A DNA stretch of 64,000 nt, taken from FEN-1191 sp964528845 (GTDB taxonomy: Bacteria > Pseudomonadota > Gammaproteobacteria > Steroidobacterales > Steroidobacteraceae). The stretch spans positions 16,620 through 80,619 of the forward strand of contig CAZGVE010000012.1 of assembly GCA_964528845.1 (NCBI GenBank). Direction: 5' to 3'. Under the pieces are notes generated by a model that was given only the letters and a program-made list of their open reading frames with translations, was not told where the DNA came from and did not search any database. Of the stretch, positions 7,996 through 16,643 are shown one piece after another. Within the stretch, counting starts at the first letter, position 1, and each line of letters starts with the position of its first letter. The translations under genes were made by a program, and so were the position numbers.

Positions 7996-9368
7996 GCCTG
8001 TCCTGGATCCACCTGCTGTCCTTCATCGTGGCCGTCTGCCTGCTCGTGACGGTGCACGAATTCGGGCATTTCTGGGTCGCCCGTCGGCTCGGCTTCAAGG
8101 TACTGCGCTTCTCGATCGGGTTCGGCAAGACCCTGTGGAGCCGCGTCGGCCGCGTGGACGGCACGGAATATGTCATTGCCGCGGTGCCGCTCGGCGGCTA
8201 CGTCAAGATGCTCGATGAGCGCGAGGGGCCGGTGGCGCCGGCCGAACTTGCGCGTTCCTTCACGCGCCGTCCGCACTGGCAGCGGATCACCGTGCTGCTC
8301 GCCGGGCCCGCCTTTAACATCATCTTCGCGGTGCTGCTGCTGACCGCGATGCTGCTGTCATCGGGAATCACCGATGTGCGCCCGGTGCTGGGCGCCATCG
8401 ACCCGACGTCGATAGCGGGACGCGCCGGACTGCACGCGGATGACGAGGTGACACGGATCGATTCGCGCGCCGTGGCCTCGCAGCGCGACGTGATGCTGGG
8501 GCTGCTCGACGCGGTGAGCACCCAGGCGCCGATCACGCTGCAGCTGCGGGCCCCCGACGGCACGCAGCGCAGCGCGACGCTCGAGGTCGCAGATCCGGCG
8601 CAGCGCCTGCGCCTCACCGAACCATCCGCGATGATGAACGGACTCGGGCTGCGCTTCTACGAGCCGCCGATTCCGGCGATCCTCGGTGCCGTGGAGCCCA
8701 AGGGGCCCGCGGCGCTGGCTGGCCTGCGGACCGGAGATGAGATCCTGGCGGTCAACGGCGAGCCGGTGCGCGACTTCCTCGAGCTGGTCGCTCGCATCCA
8801 GCCGCATTCCGGGGACAGTGTCTCGATCCGCTACCGGCGCGCGGGCACCGAGGGGGCCGTGCGGGTGCCGGTGCTGCGTGAGAGCCAGGACGGGCGCACC
8901 GTCGGGCGCATCCACGTGCACCAGCCGTTGAACTCGCCGTACCCGGCCAGCATGCTGCGCCATACCCACCTGTCGCTGCCGGCCGCATTCGCGCGTGCCA
9001 ACGTCGAGGCCTGGAACATGACCGCGCTGCAGGCGCGCCTGTTCGGCCGCATGCTGATCGGTCAGGTGTCGATCAAGAACCTCAGCGGTCCATTGAGCAT
9101 TGCCGAGTACGCCGGGGATTCTGCGGCCGCCGGAGTGTCCGCATTCCTGTATTTCCTCGTGGTGGTAAGCCTGGCGCTGGGTTTCATGAACCTGCTGCCG
9201 ATTCCGATCCTGGACGGCGGGCAGATCGTGTTCCAGGCCATCGAGTGGCTCAAGGGCAGCCCGCTGTCGGAGCGATTCCAGAGCGTGACCCAGCAACTCG
9301 GCGTCGCACTGCTGGTGCTGCTGATGGGCGTCGCGCTGTTCAACGACATTTCGCGACAGTTCGGTTGA
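7992..9368 (+). CDS. rseP: RIP zinc metalloprotease RseP (site-2 protease)
   Basis: Cleaves membrane-embedded substrates such as the anti-sigma factor RseA in the sigma-E envelope stress pathway. The zinc-binding HEFGH motif is at residues 22-26 in the first membrane helix. Two PDZ domains follow (around residues 120-180 and 215-290). The second metal motif appears in NLLPIPILDGGQ near the C-terminus. Length is 458 residues (E. coli 450). ATGA overlap couples it to dxr. bamA, whose assembly state sigma-E monitors, follows directly. Confidence 0.96.
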   Translation: MSLSWIHLLSFIVAVCLLVTVHEFGHFWVARRLGFKVLRFSIGFGKTLWSRVGRVDGTEYVIAAVPLGGYVKMLDEREGPVAPAELARSFTRRPHWQRITVLLAGPAFNIIFAVLLLTAMLLSSGITDVRPVLGAIDPTSIAGRAGLHADDEVTRIDSRAVASQRDVMLGLLDAVSTQAPITLQLRAPDGTQRSATLEVADPAQRLRLTEPSAMMNGLGLRFYEPPIPAILGAVEPKGPAALAGLRTGDEILAVNGEPVRDFLELVARIQPHSGDSVSIRYRRAGTEGAVRVPVLRESQDGRTVGRIHVHQPLNSPYPASMLRHTHLSLPAAFARANVEAWNMTALQARLFGRMLIGQVSIKNLSGPLSIAEYAGDSAAAGVSAFLYFLVVVSLALGFMNLLPIPILDGGQIVFQAIEWLKGSPLSERFQSVTQQLGVALLVLLMGVALFNDISRQFG

Positions 9369-9375
9369 AGCGTTC

Positions 9376-11835
9376 TTGACCAATAGGACCCGGCACGCAT
9401 TGTCGCGCGCGTTCGTCGCGGCGCTTGCCCTGGCGAGTGCGCCCGCGGCCCTGTTCGCGCAGGCAGCCGCGGACTCCGAGTTCACTGTGAGCGACATCAA
9501 GCTCGAGGGGCTGCAGCGCATCTCCGAGGGCACGGTCTACAACTACCTGCCGGTCAACATCGGCGATCACCTGACGCCGCAGCGGCTGCGCGAGGCGCTG
9601 CGGGCATTGTACGCGACCGGCTTCTTCCGTGACGTCGAGCTGCGACGCGACGGCACCACGCTGATCGTCGCGCTGGCCGAGCGCCCCTCGCTCGAAAGCG
9701 TCGACCTCAAGGGCAACAAGGACATCAAGACCGAGGACTTGCAGAAGTCCCTGCGCAACGTGGGTCTGGCGGCCGGCAAGACCTTCGACCGCTCCACGCT
9801 CGATGAAGTGACGCAATACCTGACCGATCAGTACTACAGCCGCGGCAAGTATGCGGTGCAGATCGACACCAAGATCGACGACCTGCCCGACAACCGCGTG
9901 CGCGTGAACATCAACATCAAGGAAGGCAGCCGCGCGAAGATCCGCCAGATCAACATCGTCGGCAACACGGCGTTCAAGGACAAGGAGATCCTGTCGACCC
10001 TGACCCTGCAGACTCCCACGCTGACCTCCTGGATCAAGTCGAACGACCGCTACTCGCGCGAATCGCTGCAGGGCGACCTGGACAAGATCACCGCCTGGTA
10101 CCAGGACCGAGGCTATGCCAACGTGCGCATCGATTCGGTGCAGGTCGCGATCGCTCCCGACAAGAGCGACATCTTCATCACCGTCAACATCACCGAAGGC
10201 GCGGTCTACAAGCTCGGCGAGGTCAAGCTCGGCGGCAACCTGATCGTACCGGAGGCGCAGTTGCGCGCGCTGCTGCTGGTGCAGCCCGGACAGCGCTACT
10301 CGCAGAAGGTCATCAGCGCGACCCAGGAGCTGATCCGCAATCGGCTTGGAGCCGAGGGTTTCTACTTCGCGAAGGTGGAGCCCGTGCCGGAGACCGACGA
10401 CGCGCATCGGATCGTGAACCTGACGCTGTTCGTCAATCCTGGCAGCCGTACCTATGTGCGCCATATCAATTTCACGGGCACGACGCGCAGCAACGACGAG
10501 ACGCTGCGGCGCGAGCTGCGCCAGCTCGAGGGCGCCTGGATGTCCAACATCGCGGTCGAACGCTCCAAGCAGCGACTGCAGCGGCTGCCGTTCATCGAGA
10601 CCGTCGACATGACGACCGATCCGGTGGCGGGCGCGCCGGATCTGGTGGACGTGAATTTCGCGGTCAAGGAGCGGCCCAGCGCCTCGGTCGGCGGCGGCAT
10701 CGGCTACTCGGCCGCGCAGAAGTTCGTGCTCAATGCCAACTTCAGCGACAGCGACTTCTTCGGCGGCGGTGATCAGGTCACCGTGGCCATCGACTCCGGT
10801 GCCTACAACAAGCAATACAGCCTGTCCCAGACCGACCCGTACCGCAACGTCGATGGGCTGTCACGCACCCTGTCGATGTCCTACCGCGATTCGACCCAGT
10901 TCGTGTCGGCCTCCTCGGCGTTCAATTCCTCGTCTCTGGAGCTCGGTGTCGGCTACGGCTACCCCATCAGCGAGTTCCAGGGCCTCAGTGCCGGCATCAA
11001 CGTGCAGTCGATCAACCTGCTGACTTTCGCGGCCAGCAGCGCCCAGCAGGCGGTGCAGTGGGTGCAGAACAACGGTCGCTCGTACCGGCGCGAGGCGGTC
11101 ACGAGCTACCTCGAGCCCGATGGCAGCACGATCACGAACAGCACCGCGCTGATCGGATCGCGCTTCAACCTCTACGAGCTCACCTTAGGCTGGGCCTACG
11201 ACTCGCGTAATCGCGGCCTGTTCGCCGACCGTGGCATGCGCAGCGCCTTGTCGCTCTCGGTGGTGCCGCCGGGCGGGGACGTGCGCTACTGGGTCGGCAG
11301 CTACAGCTTCACCGGCTACTGGGGGCTGTGGCGGGCGTTCACGGTGGCCGAGAGTCTGCAGCTGGCGTACGGCCGGGGAATGTCGGGCACCACCGGCCTG
11401 CCGCCCTACAAGCGTTTCTACGCCGGCGGCCCGGATACCATCCGCGGCTACACCGAGGACACGCTCGGTCCGGTCGACAGCAACGGCAATCCCTACGGCG
11501 GCAACATGCTGGTCGTCTCGCGCACCGAGTTGCTGATGCCGGTGCCGCAGAAGTGGCAGACCAGTGCGCGCGTGAGCCTGTTCTACGACATGGGCAACGT
11601 GTTCTCGAATGATGGCACGAGGTTTCTCGGCGAGGACCTGCAGACCCCGGTGAATTACGGTTTCAGCTTTAGTGCACTGCGGCAGTCGGCCGGGATCTCG
11701 GTGCAATGGCTGGCCCCGGCACTTGGCATATTCCGGTTCAGCCTTGGCGTGCCGATCAACAAGTTCGCGGGCAACGCGATTCAATTTCCCGACCGGACCG
11801 AGGTTTTCCAATTCTCAGTCGGTCAGTCGTTCTAG
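9376..11835 (+). CDS. bamA: Outer membrane protein assembly factor BamA
   Basis: Core subunit of the BAM complex that inserts beta-barrel proteins. A Sec signal peptide ending near AAALFAQA precedes five POTRA domains (about residues 35-430). The rest is the 16-strand barrel. The lid-loop motif VRGF appears here as TIRGYTED, and the final residue is Phe, the usual C-terminal signal. The start is TTG at 9376, seven bases after rseP, with no strong ribosome-binding site. In-frame TTG at 9400 is an alternative. Length 819 (E. coli 810). Confidence 0.96.
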   Translation: MTNRTRHALSRAFVAALALASAPAALFAQAAADSEFTVSDIKLEGLQRISEGTVYNYLPVNIGDHLTPQRLREALRALYATGFFRDVELRRDGTTLIVALAERPSLESVDLKGNKDIKTEDLQKSLRNVGLAAGKTFDRSTLDEVTQYLTDQYYSRGKYAVQIDTKIDDLPDNRVRVNINIKEGSRAKIRQINIVGNTAFKDKEILSTLTLQTPTLTSWIKSNDRYSRESLQGDLDKITAWYQDRGYANVRIDSVQVAIAPDKSDIFITVNITEGAVYKLGEVKLGGNLIVPEAQLRALLLVQPGQRYSQKVISATQELIRNRLGAEGFYFAKVEPVPETDDAHRIVNLTLFVNPGSRTYVRHINFTGTTRSNDETLRRELRQLEGAWMSNIAVERSKQRLQRLPFIETVDMTTDPVAGAPDLVDVNFAVKERPSASVGGGIGYSAAQKFVLNANFSDSDFFGGGDQVTVAIDSGAYNKQYSLSQTDPYRNVDGLSRTLSMSYRDSTQFVSASSAFNSSSLELGVGYGYPISEFQGLSAGINVQSINLLTFAASSAQQAVQWVQNNGRSYRREAVTSYLEPDGSTITNSTALIGSRFNLYELTLGWAYDSRNRGLFADRGMRSALSLSVVPPGGDVRYWVGSYSFTGYWGLWRAFTVAESLQLAYGRGMSGTTGLPPYKRFYAGGPDTIRGYTEDTLGPVDSNGNPYGGNMLVVSRTELLMPVPQKWQTSARVSLFYDMGNVFSNDGTRFLGEDLQTPVNYGFSFSALRQSAGISVQWLAPALGIFRFSLGVPINKFAGNAIQFPDRTEVFQFSVGQSF

Positions 11836-11892
11836 AATAGCGGCCGGACCGGAGTCACAATCTTGTTCAGGATCAAGCAGCAGGGAGCAGGC

Positions 11893-12477
11893 ATGAGGCG
11901 TCGTGTGAATTTTTTGGCGTCGCTGGGCGTTCTGGCGCTGGCGGCAGCAGCGGGCCCGGCATGGGCGGATCTGAAGATCGGAGTGGTCAACTACTCCAAA
12001 CTGATGCAGGAGTCCCCGCAGGCCAAGACGGTGCAAGAGGCACTGCGTGGCGAGTTCGCGGGCCGGCAGAAGGATCTGCAGGGACAGCAGGTGGCGCTCA
12101 AGGCAAAGGAAGAGGCTCTGGCCAAGGACGAGGTCACGATGACCCCCGAACAGCTCGCCAAGGCTCAGAAGGAGCTGCGCGACGGCAACCGCGATCTGCA
12201 GCAGAAGGTCACGGAGTTCCAGGATGACCTGAATGGACGGCAGAACGAGGAACTCTCGAAGCTGCAAAAAGCACTGGTCGAGGAAGTCCAGAATTTTGCG
12301 CAGGCACAGAAGTTCGATCTCGTGCTCGCCGACGGCGTGATCTTCACCAGTCCTACGCTCGACATCACACCGCAGATCCTGACGGCGCTGCAGTCGCGCA
12401 GCGCAGCGCGACCCGCCGGCGCGAGCGCGGCTCCGGCGGCGCAGCCTAAGCCCCAGGTCACTCCGGGGCTCAAGTAG
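11893..12477 (+). CDS. skp: Periplasmic chaperone Skp/OmpH family
   Basis: Trimeric holdase that escorts unfolded outer-membrane proteins to BamA. A signal peptide (MRRRVNFLASLGV to AWA) is followed by DLKIGVVNYSKLMQESPQA, the family start, and then a long charged coiled coil rich in K, E and Q. ATG at 11893 follows GGGAG; an upstream TTG at 11863 would spoil the signal peptide. At 194 residues it is about 30 longer than E. coli Skp because of an Ala/Pro-rich tail. It lies between bamA and lpxD as in E. coli. Confidence 0.93.
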   Translation: MRRRVNFLASLGVLALAAAAGPAWADLKIGVVNYSKLMQESPQAKTVQEALRGEFAGRQKDLQGQQVALKAKEEALAKDEVTMTPEQLAKAQKELRDGNRDLQQKVTEFQDDLNGRQNEELSKLQKALVEEVQNFAQAQKFDLVLADGVIFTSPTLDITPQILTALQSRSAARPAGASAAPAAQPKPQVTPGLK

Positions 12478-12502
12478 CGCCGCGCGCGCGGCACGCGGCC
12501 TC

Positions 12503-13516
12503 ATGGGCATCGCGCTCGGCGAGCTCGCAGTCCGGTTCGGCTGCGAGCTGCGCGGCGATCCGGAGCTGCGTGTCGATCACGTGGCCGCGCTCGGCGCGGC
12601 GGACCCCGGATCCTTGAGTTTTCTCGCCAATCCGAGGATGGCTCACCAGCTGGCGCAGTCGCGGGCCACTGCCGTGGTCGTGGACGAGCGCGCTGCGGCC
12701 GCCTGTCCCGCGGCGACGCTGGTCAGCCGCAATCCGCATGCGCTGTTTGCGCGGATCGCGGCGCTGCTGCACCCGTTGCCGCCGCTGCAGCCCGGCGTGC
12801 ACGCCGCTGCGCTGATCGATCCGCGCGCGCAGACCGACCCCAGTGCCGAAGTCGGCCCGCTGTGCGTGATCGGACCGGAAGCCGTGATCGGCGAGCGCTG
12901 CTACATCGGGCCCGGCTGCGTGATCGGGGCGGGCGTGCGGATCGGAGCCGACAGCAGACTCGTGGCACGCGTCACGCTGCTGCCTGGCGTGCAGCTCGCA
13001 GAACGGGTGCTGGTGCATCCCGGGGCCGTGATCGGTGCCGATGGCTTCGGCTACGCGCGCGAGGGCGCACAGTGGCTCAAGGTGCCGCAGATCGGCGGCG
13101 TGCGCATCGGCGCGGACGTGGAGATCGGAGCGAACACGACCATTGATCGCGGAGCGATCGACGACACCGTGATCGAGGAGGGCGTGAAGCTCGACAACCA
13201 GATCCAGGTGGGGCACAACGTGCGCATCGGCGCGCACACCGCGATCGCCGCCTGCACCGGCATTTCCGGCAGCGCCCGGATCGGGGCGCGCTGCATGATC
13301 GGCGGTCTCACCGGCATCGCCGGCCATATCGAGATTTGCGATGATACGGTGATCACCGCAATGAGCGGAATCTCGCACTCCATCCGGCAGCCGGGCATGT
13401 ACTCCGGCCTGATTCCCGCCGAGCCGGTGCGCCGCTGGCGGCGCGTCGTCGCGCGCCTGAAATTGCTGGCCGATCGAGCGCAGCCCGAGCCGCCACTGGA
13501 GGCAGACCATGACTGA
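12503..13516 (+). CDS. lpxD: UDP-3-O-acylglucosamine N-acyltransferase
   Basis: Third step of lipid A synthesis: transfers a 3-hydroxyacyl chain to the glucosamine nitrogen. The N-terminal uridine-binding domain is followed by a left-handed beta-helix of hexapeptide repeats (IGPGCVIGAGVRIGADS and similar). The catalytic His lies in VGHNVRIGAHT. Length 337 (E. coli 341). The end overlaps fabZ by 8 bases. Confidence 0.96.
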   Translation: MGIALGELAVRFGCELRGDPELRVDHVAALGAADPGSLSFLANPRMAHQLAQSRATAVVVDERAAAACPAATLVSRNPHALFARIAALLHPLPPLQPGVHAAALIDPRAQTDPSAEVGPLCVIGPEAVIGERCYIGPGCVIGAGVRIGADSRLVARVTLLPGVQLAERVLVHPGAVIGADGFGYAREGAQWLKVPQIGGVRIGADVEIGANTTIDRGAIDDTVIEEGVKLDNQIQVGHNVRIGAHTAIAACTGISGSARIGARCMIGGLTGIAGHIEICDDTVITAMSGISHSIRQPGMYSGLIPAEPVRRWRRVVARLKLLADRAQPEPPLEADHD

Positions 13517-13997
13517 TCCCCTGAAGCTCGACATCAACGGCATCATGCTGCGCCTGCCGCACCGCTACCCGTTCCTGCTGGTCGACCGCGTGCTCGAGTG
13601 CGAGCGCGGCCGCAGCATCCGTGCGCTCAAGAACGTGAGCTACAACGAGCCGTACTTCACCGGACACTTCCCGCACCGGCCGCTGATGCCCGGCGTGATC
13701 ATCATCGAGGCGCTGGCGCAGGCCGCGGGGCTGCTGGCATTCCTGTCGGTCGACCAGCTGCCCGACGACACGACCCGCTTCTACTTCGTCGGCATCGACA
13801 AGGCGCGCTTCCGCAAGCCGGTCGAGCCAGGCGACCAGCTGATCCTCAAAGCCGACTTCGAGCGCAGTTTCCGCGGCATCTGGCGACTGGCCACCGTTGC
13901 CGAAGTGGCCGGCGAGGAAGTGGCCACCGCGATCATCATGATCGCGCCGGACCTGAAGGCCATGGCCGGAGCGGCCGGCCCGGGTGAATTGCCGTGA
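13509..13997 (+). CDS. fabZ: 3-hydroxyacyl-ACP dehydratase
   Basis: Dehydrates beta-hydroxyacyl-ACP in fatty acid elongation and competes with LpxA/LpxD for hydroxyacyl-ACP, which explains its place in this cluster. The hot-dog fold motif is clear: GHFPHRPLMPGVIIIEALAQ with active-site His and Glu. LPHRYPFLLVDRV is the usual N-terminal segment. Length 162 (E. coli 151). Overlaps both neighbours. Confidence 0.97.
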   Translation: MTDPLKLDINGIMLRLPHRYPFLLVDRVLECERGRSIRALKNVSYNEPYFTGHFPHRPLMPGVIIIEALAQAAGLLAFLSVDQLPDDTTRFYFVGIDKARFRKPVEPGDQLILKADFERSFRGIWRLATVAEVAGEEVATAIIMIAPDLKAMAGAAGPGELP

Positions 13998-14764
13998 TCG
14001 ATCCGCGTGCGATCGTCGCGGACGGAGCACGGGTCGCGGAGGATGTCGAGATCGGCCCTTTCGCGATCATCGGCCCGGAGGTCGAGATCGGTGCGGGCTG
14101 CTGGATCGGCCCGCATGCCGTGATTACCGGCCGCACGACGATGGGTGCGGGCAACCGGGTATTCCAGTTCGCCTCGCTCGGCGAGGCTCCCCAGGACAAG
14201 AAGTACACCGGTGCGCCGACCCGGCTGCAGATCGGCGCACGCAACGTGTTCCGCGAGGGCTGCACCATCAGCCGCGGTGCCGCCCCGGAACGCGGCGTCA
14301 CGATCATCGGCGACGACAACCTGTTCATGGCGTGCACGCACGTGGCCCACGACTGCATCCTCGGCAATCGCATCGTGATGGTGAACTACGCGGGCCTCGC
14401 GGGTCACGTGGAACTCGGCGACTGGGTCATTCTCAGCGGATACGTCGGCGTGCATCAGTTCGTCAAGATCGGCATGCACGCCTTCGTGGCCAACAATGGC
14501 GCCGTCACGCGCGATGTGCCGCCTTATGTGATGGCGGTCGGACAGCCGGCAGTACCGCACTCGATCAACATCGAGGGACTCAAACGCCGTGGTTTCGCCC
14601 CGGAGCAGATCCGAAATCTGCGCAATGCCTATCGCGTGCTCTACCGCAGCGAGCTGCCGCTGGCCGCGGCGGTCGAGCAGCTCAACGGCGTGGCAGCGCA
14701 GCAGCCCGAGCTGCAGCCGCTGCTGCAGTTCATTGCGCAGTCGGATCGCAGCCTGATCCGCTGA
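13994..14764 (+). CDS. lpxA: UDP-N-acetylglucosamine acyltransferase
   Basis: First step of lipid A synthesis. It starts with IDPRAIVADGARVAEDVEIG and continues as a hexapeptide-repeat beta-helix. The catalytic His is in CTHVAHDCILG near residue 122, and GHVELGDWVILSG and AFVANNGAVTRDVPPYVM follow. GTG at 13994 overlaps the fabZ stop, giving 256 residues (E. coli 262). The stop overlaps the lpxB start by one base. Confidence 0.97.
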   Translation: MIDPRAIVADGARVAEDVEIGPFAIIGPEVEIGAGCWIGPHAVITGRTTMGAGNRVFQFASLGEAPQDKKYTGAPTRLQIGARNVFREGCTISRGAAPERGVTIIGDDNLFMACTHVAHDCILGNRIVMVNYAGLAGHVELGDWVILSGYVGVHQFVKIGMHAFVANNGAVTRDVPPYVMAVGQPAVPHSINIEGLKRRGFAPEQIRNLRNAYRVLYRSELPLAAAVEQLNGVAAQQPELQPLLQFIAQSDRSLIR

Positions 14765-15960
14765 TGGGCGCGCTGCGGGTCGCGATCGTGGCCGGGGAGA
14801 CCTCGGGCGACGCGCTCGGCGCGGCGCTGATCGGATCGCTGCGCGAGCGCGTACCGGATGCCCGATTTCTCGGCGTGGCAGGCCCGGCAATGCGGGCCGC
14901 GGGCTGCGAGCCGCTCGCCGATGCGCATGAACTGGCCGTCATGGGGCTCACCGAGGTGCTGGGCCACCTGCCGCGACTGCTGCGGCTGCGTTCGCGACTG
15001 CTGCGTCAGATCCTCGACTGGCGCCCGGACGTGTTCATCGGGATCGACTACCAGCAGTTCAACTTGGGGCTGGCACTGCGCCTGAAGGCTCGGGGGTTCG
15101 CCACGGTCCAGTACGTGAGTCCGCAGGTCTGGGCGTGGCGTGAGGGACGCGTCACCACCATCGCGCGTGCCTACGATCTGGTGCTGTGCCTGCTGCCGTT
15201 CGAACCGGCGTTCTACGCCGCGCACGCCGTGCGCGCCTGCTTCGTCGGCCATCCGCTGGCCGACCAGATTCCGCTGCAGAATGACCGGGCCGCGGCGCGC
15301 GCCGCGCTGCACCTGGATCCGACCAGCCCGGTGCTGGCACTGCTGCCGGGCAGCCGCGAAGCCGAGGTGCAGCGGCTTGCCGGTCCATTTCTGGACGCGG
15401 CCAGGCTGCTGGCAAGCCGTACCACGGGGCTCACGATCGTAGCCCCGATGGCCGGGCCCGTGGTGCGCGCACAGTTCGAGCGCGCACTCGCGGGGAGTTC
15501 AGGCGCGCCAGACGTGCGGGTGCTGGATGGACAGTCGCGCCTCGCGCTCAGCGCGGCCGACGTCGCGCTGGTGGCCTCCGGCACTGCGACGCTCGAAGCG
15601 CTGCTGTGTCGCTGCCCGATGGTGGTGGCGTACCGCTTCGGCACCTTGACCGCGTGGCTGGTGCGCCGGCTGCGGCTGGTGCGTGCGACCTATTTCGCGC
15701 TGCCGAACCTGCTGGCGGGCGAGCGGCTCGCACCGGAGTTCCTGCAGGAGGCGGTCGTCAGCGGCGCAATGGCCGACGCGCTCGAGCAGGCGCTGCACGA
15801 CACGGCGCGGCGCGAGTACCTCGACGAGCGCTTCCGCGCGATCCACCAGTCGCTGCGCCGCGATGGCGCCGCACTCGCGGCCGGAGCGGTGCTGGAACTG
15901 CTGCGCGAGCGGGGCTCGCGCGGCCTGCGCTCGCCCGGCCGGCCCGCCGGCGAGCCTTGA
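14764..15960 (+). CDS. lpxB: Lipid-A-disaccharide synthase
   Basis: GT19 glycosyltransferase that joins UDP-diacylglucosamine and lipid X. Typical segments are IVAGETSGDALGAALI, YVSPQVWAWREGR, LPFEPAFY, FVGHPLADQ, LLPGSREAEVQR and LVASGTATLEALL. ATG at 14764 shares its A with the lpxA stop and gives 398 residues (E. coli 382). The frame is open far upstream through lpxA, but that part is an artefact of composition. Confidence 0.96.
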   Translation: MGALRVAIVAGETSGDALGAALIGSLRERVPDARFLGVAGPAMRAAGCEPLADAHELAVMGLTEVLGHLPRLLRLRSRLLRQILDWRPDVFIGIDYQQFNLGLALRLKARGFATVQYVSPQVWAWREGRVTTIARAYDLVLCLLPFEPAFYAAHAVRACFVGHPLADQIPLQNDRAAARAALHLDPTSPVLALLPGSREAEVQRLAGPFLDAARLLASRTTGLTIVAPMAGPVVRAQFERALAGSSGAPDVRVLDGQSRLALSAADVALVASGTATLEALLCRCPMVVAYRFGTLTAWLVRRLRLVRATYFALPNLLAGERLAPEFLQEAVVSGAMADALEQALHDTARREYLDERFRAIHQSLRRDGAALAAGAVLELLRERGSRGLRSPGRPAGEP

Positions 15961-15970
15961 GGCCGGCAAT

Positions 15971-16606
15971 ATGCTGCTCGCCGGAGTCGACGAAGCCGGG
16001 CGTGGGCCGCTCGCCGGGCCGGTGGTCGCGGCGGCGGTGATCCTCGATCCGCAGCGGCTCATCCCCGGGCTGCGCGACTCCAAGCAGCTGCGTCCCGCGG
16101 CGCGGGAGCGACTCGCCCAGTGCATCCACCGCGACGCGCTGGGCGTCGCGGTGGCGCAGGTCGATGTGCCGGACATCGACCGTCTCAATATTCTTAGGGC
16201 CACCCTGGAAGCGATGCGGCTCGCGCTGCACGCGCTGCACGCGGCCGGCGTACGTCCGGCGCGCATCATGATCGACGGCAACTGCGCGCCGCAGCTGCCT
16301 GATTGGCTTGGAAGTTGTGCGCTCGAAACGGTGATCGGTGGCGACGCCCTGGTACCGGCGATCAGTGCGGCATCCATCATCGCCAAGACGCACCGCGACG
16401 CGCTGATGCGCGATCTGGACGTGCTGCACCCCGGCTACGGGCTGGCGCTGCATTTCGGCTATGGAACGCCTCAGCACCTGCAGGCGCTCGCGCAGCTCGG
16501 CCCCTCGCCGATCCACCGACGCAGCTTCAATCCCCTGCGCGGATGGCTCAGCGGGGCACTGGCGCCAGGCAGCTTGCCGCGGGGCTCCGGAGTGCGAGAA
16601 TCTTGA
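15971..16606 (+). CDS. rnhB: Ribonuclease HII
   Basis: Removes misincorporated ribonucleotides and RNA from RNA-DNA hybrids. The N-terminal signature GVDEAGRGPLAGPVV carries the first two acidic ligands. IDGN and ISAASIIAKTHRD provide the others, and PSPIHRRSFNP is the conserved C-terminal motif. ATG at 15971 is ten bases after lpxB and gives 211 residues (E. coli 198). The position between lpxB and dnaE is the same as in E. coli. Confidence 0.96.
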   Translation: MLLAGVDEAGRGPLAGPVVAAAVILDPQRLIPGLRDSKQLRPAARERLAQCIHRDALGVAVAQVDVPDIDRLNILRATLEAMRLALHALHAAGVRPARIMIDGNCAPQLPDWLGSCALETVIGGDALVPAISAASIIAKTHRDALMRDLDVLHPGYGLALHFGYGTPQHLQALAQLGPSPIHRRSFNPLRGWLSGALAPGSLPRGSGVRES

Positions 16607-16643
16607 GCACCCTGGCGCTGCCCACTCCAGTTCGAGGCGCGTA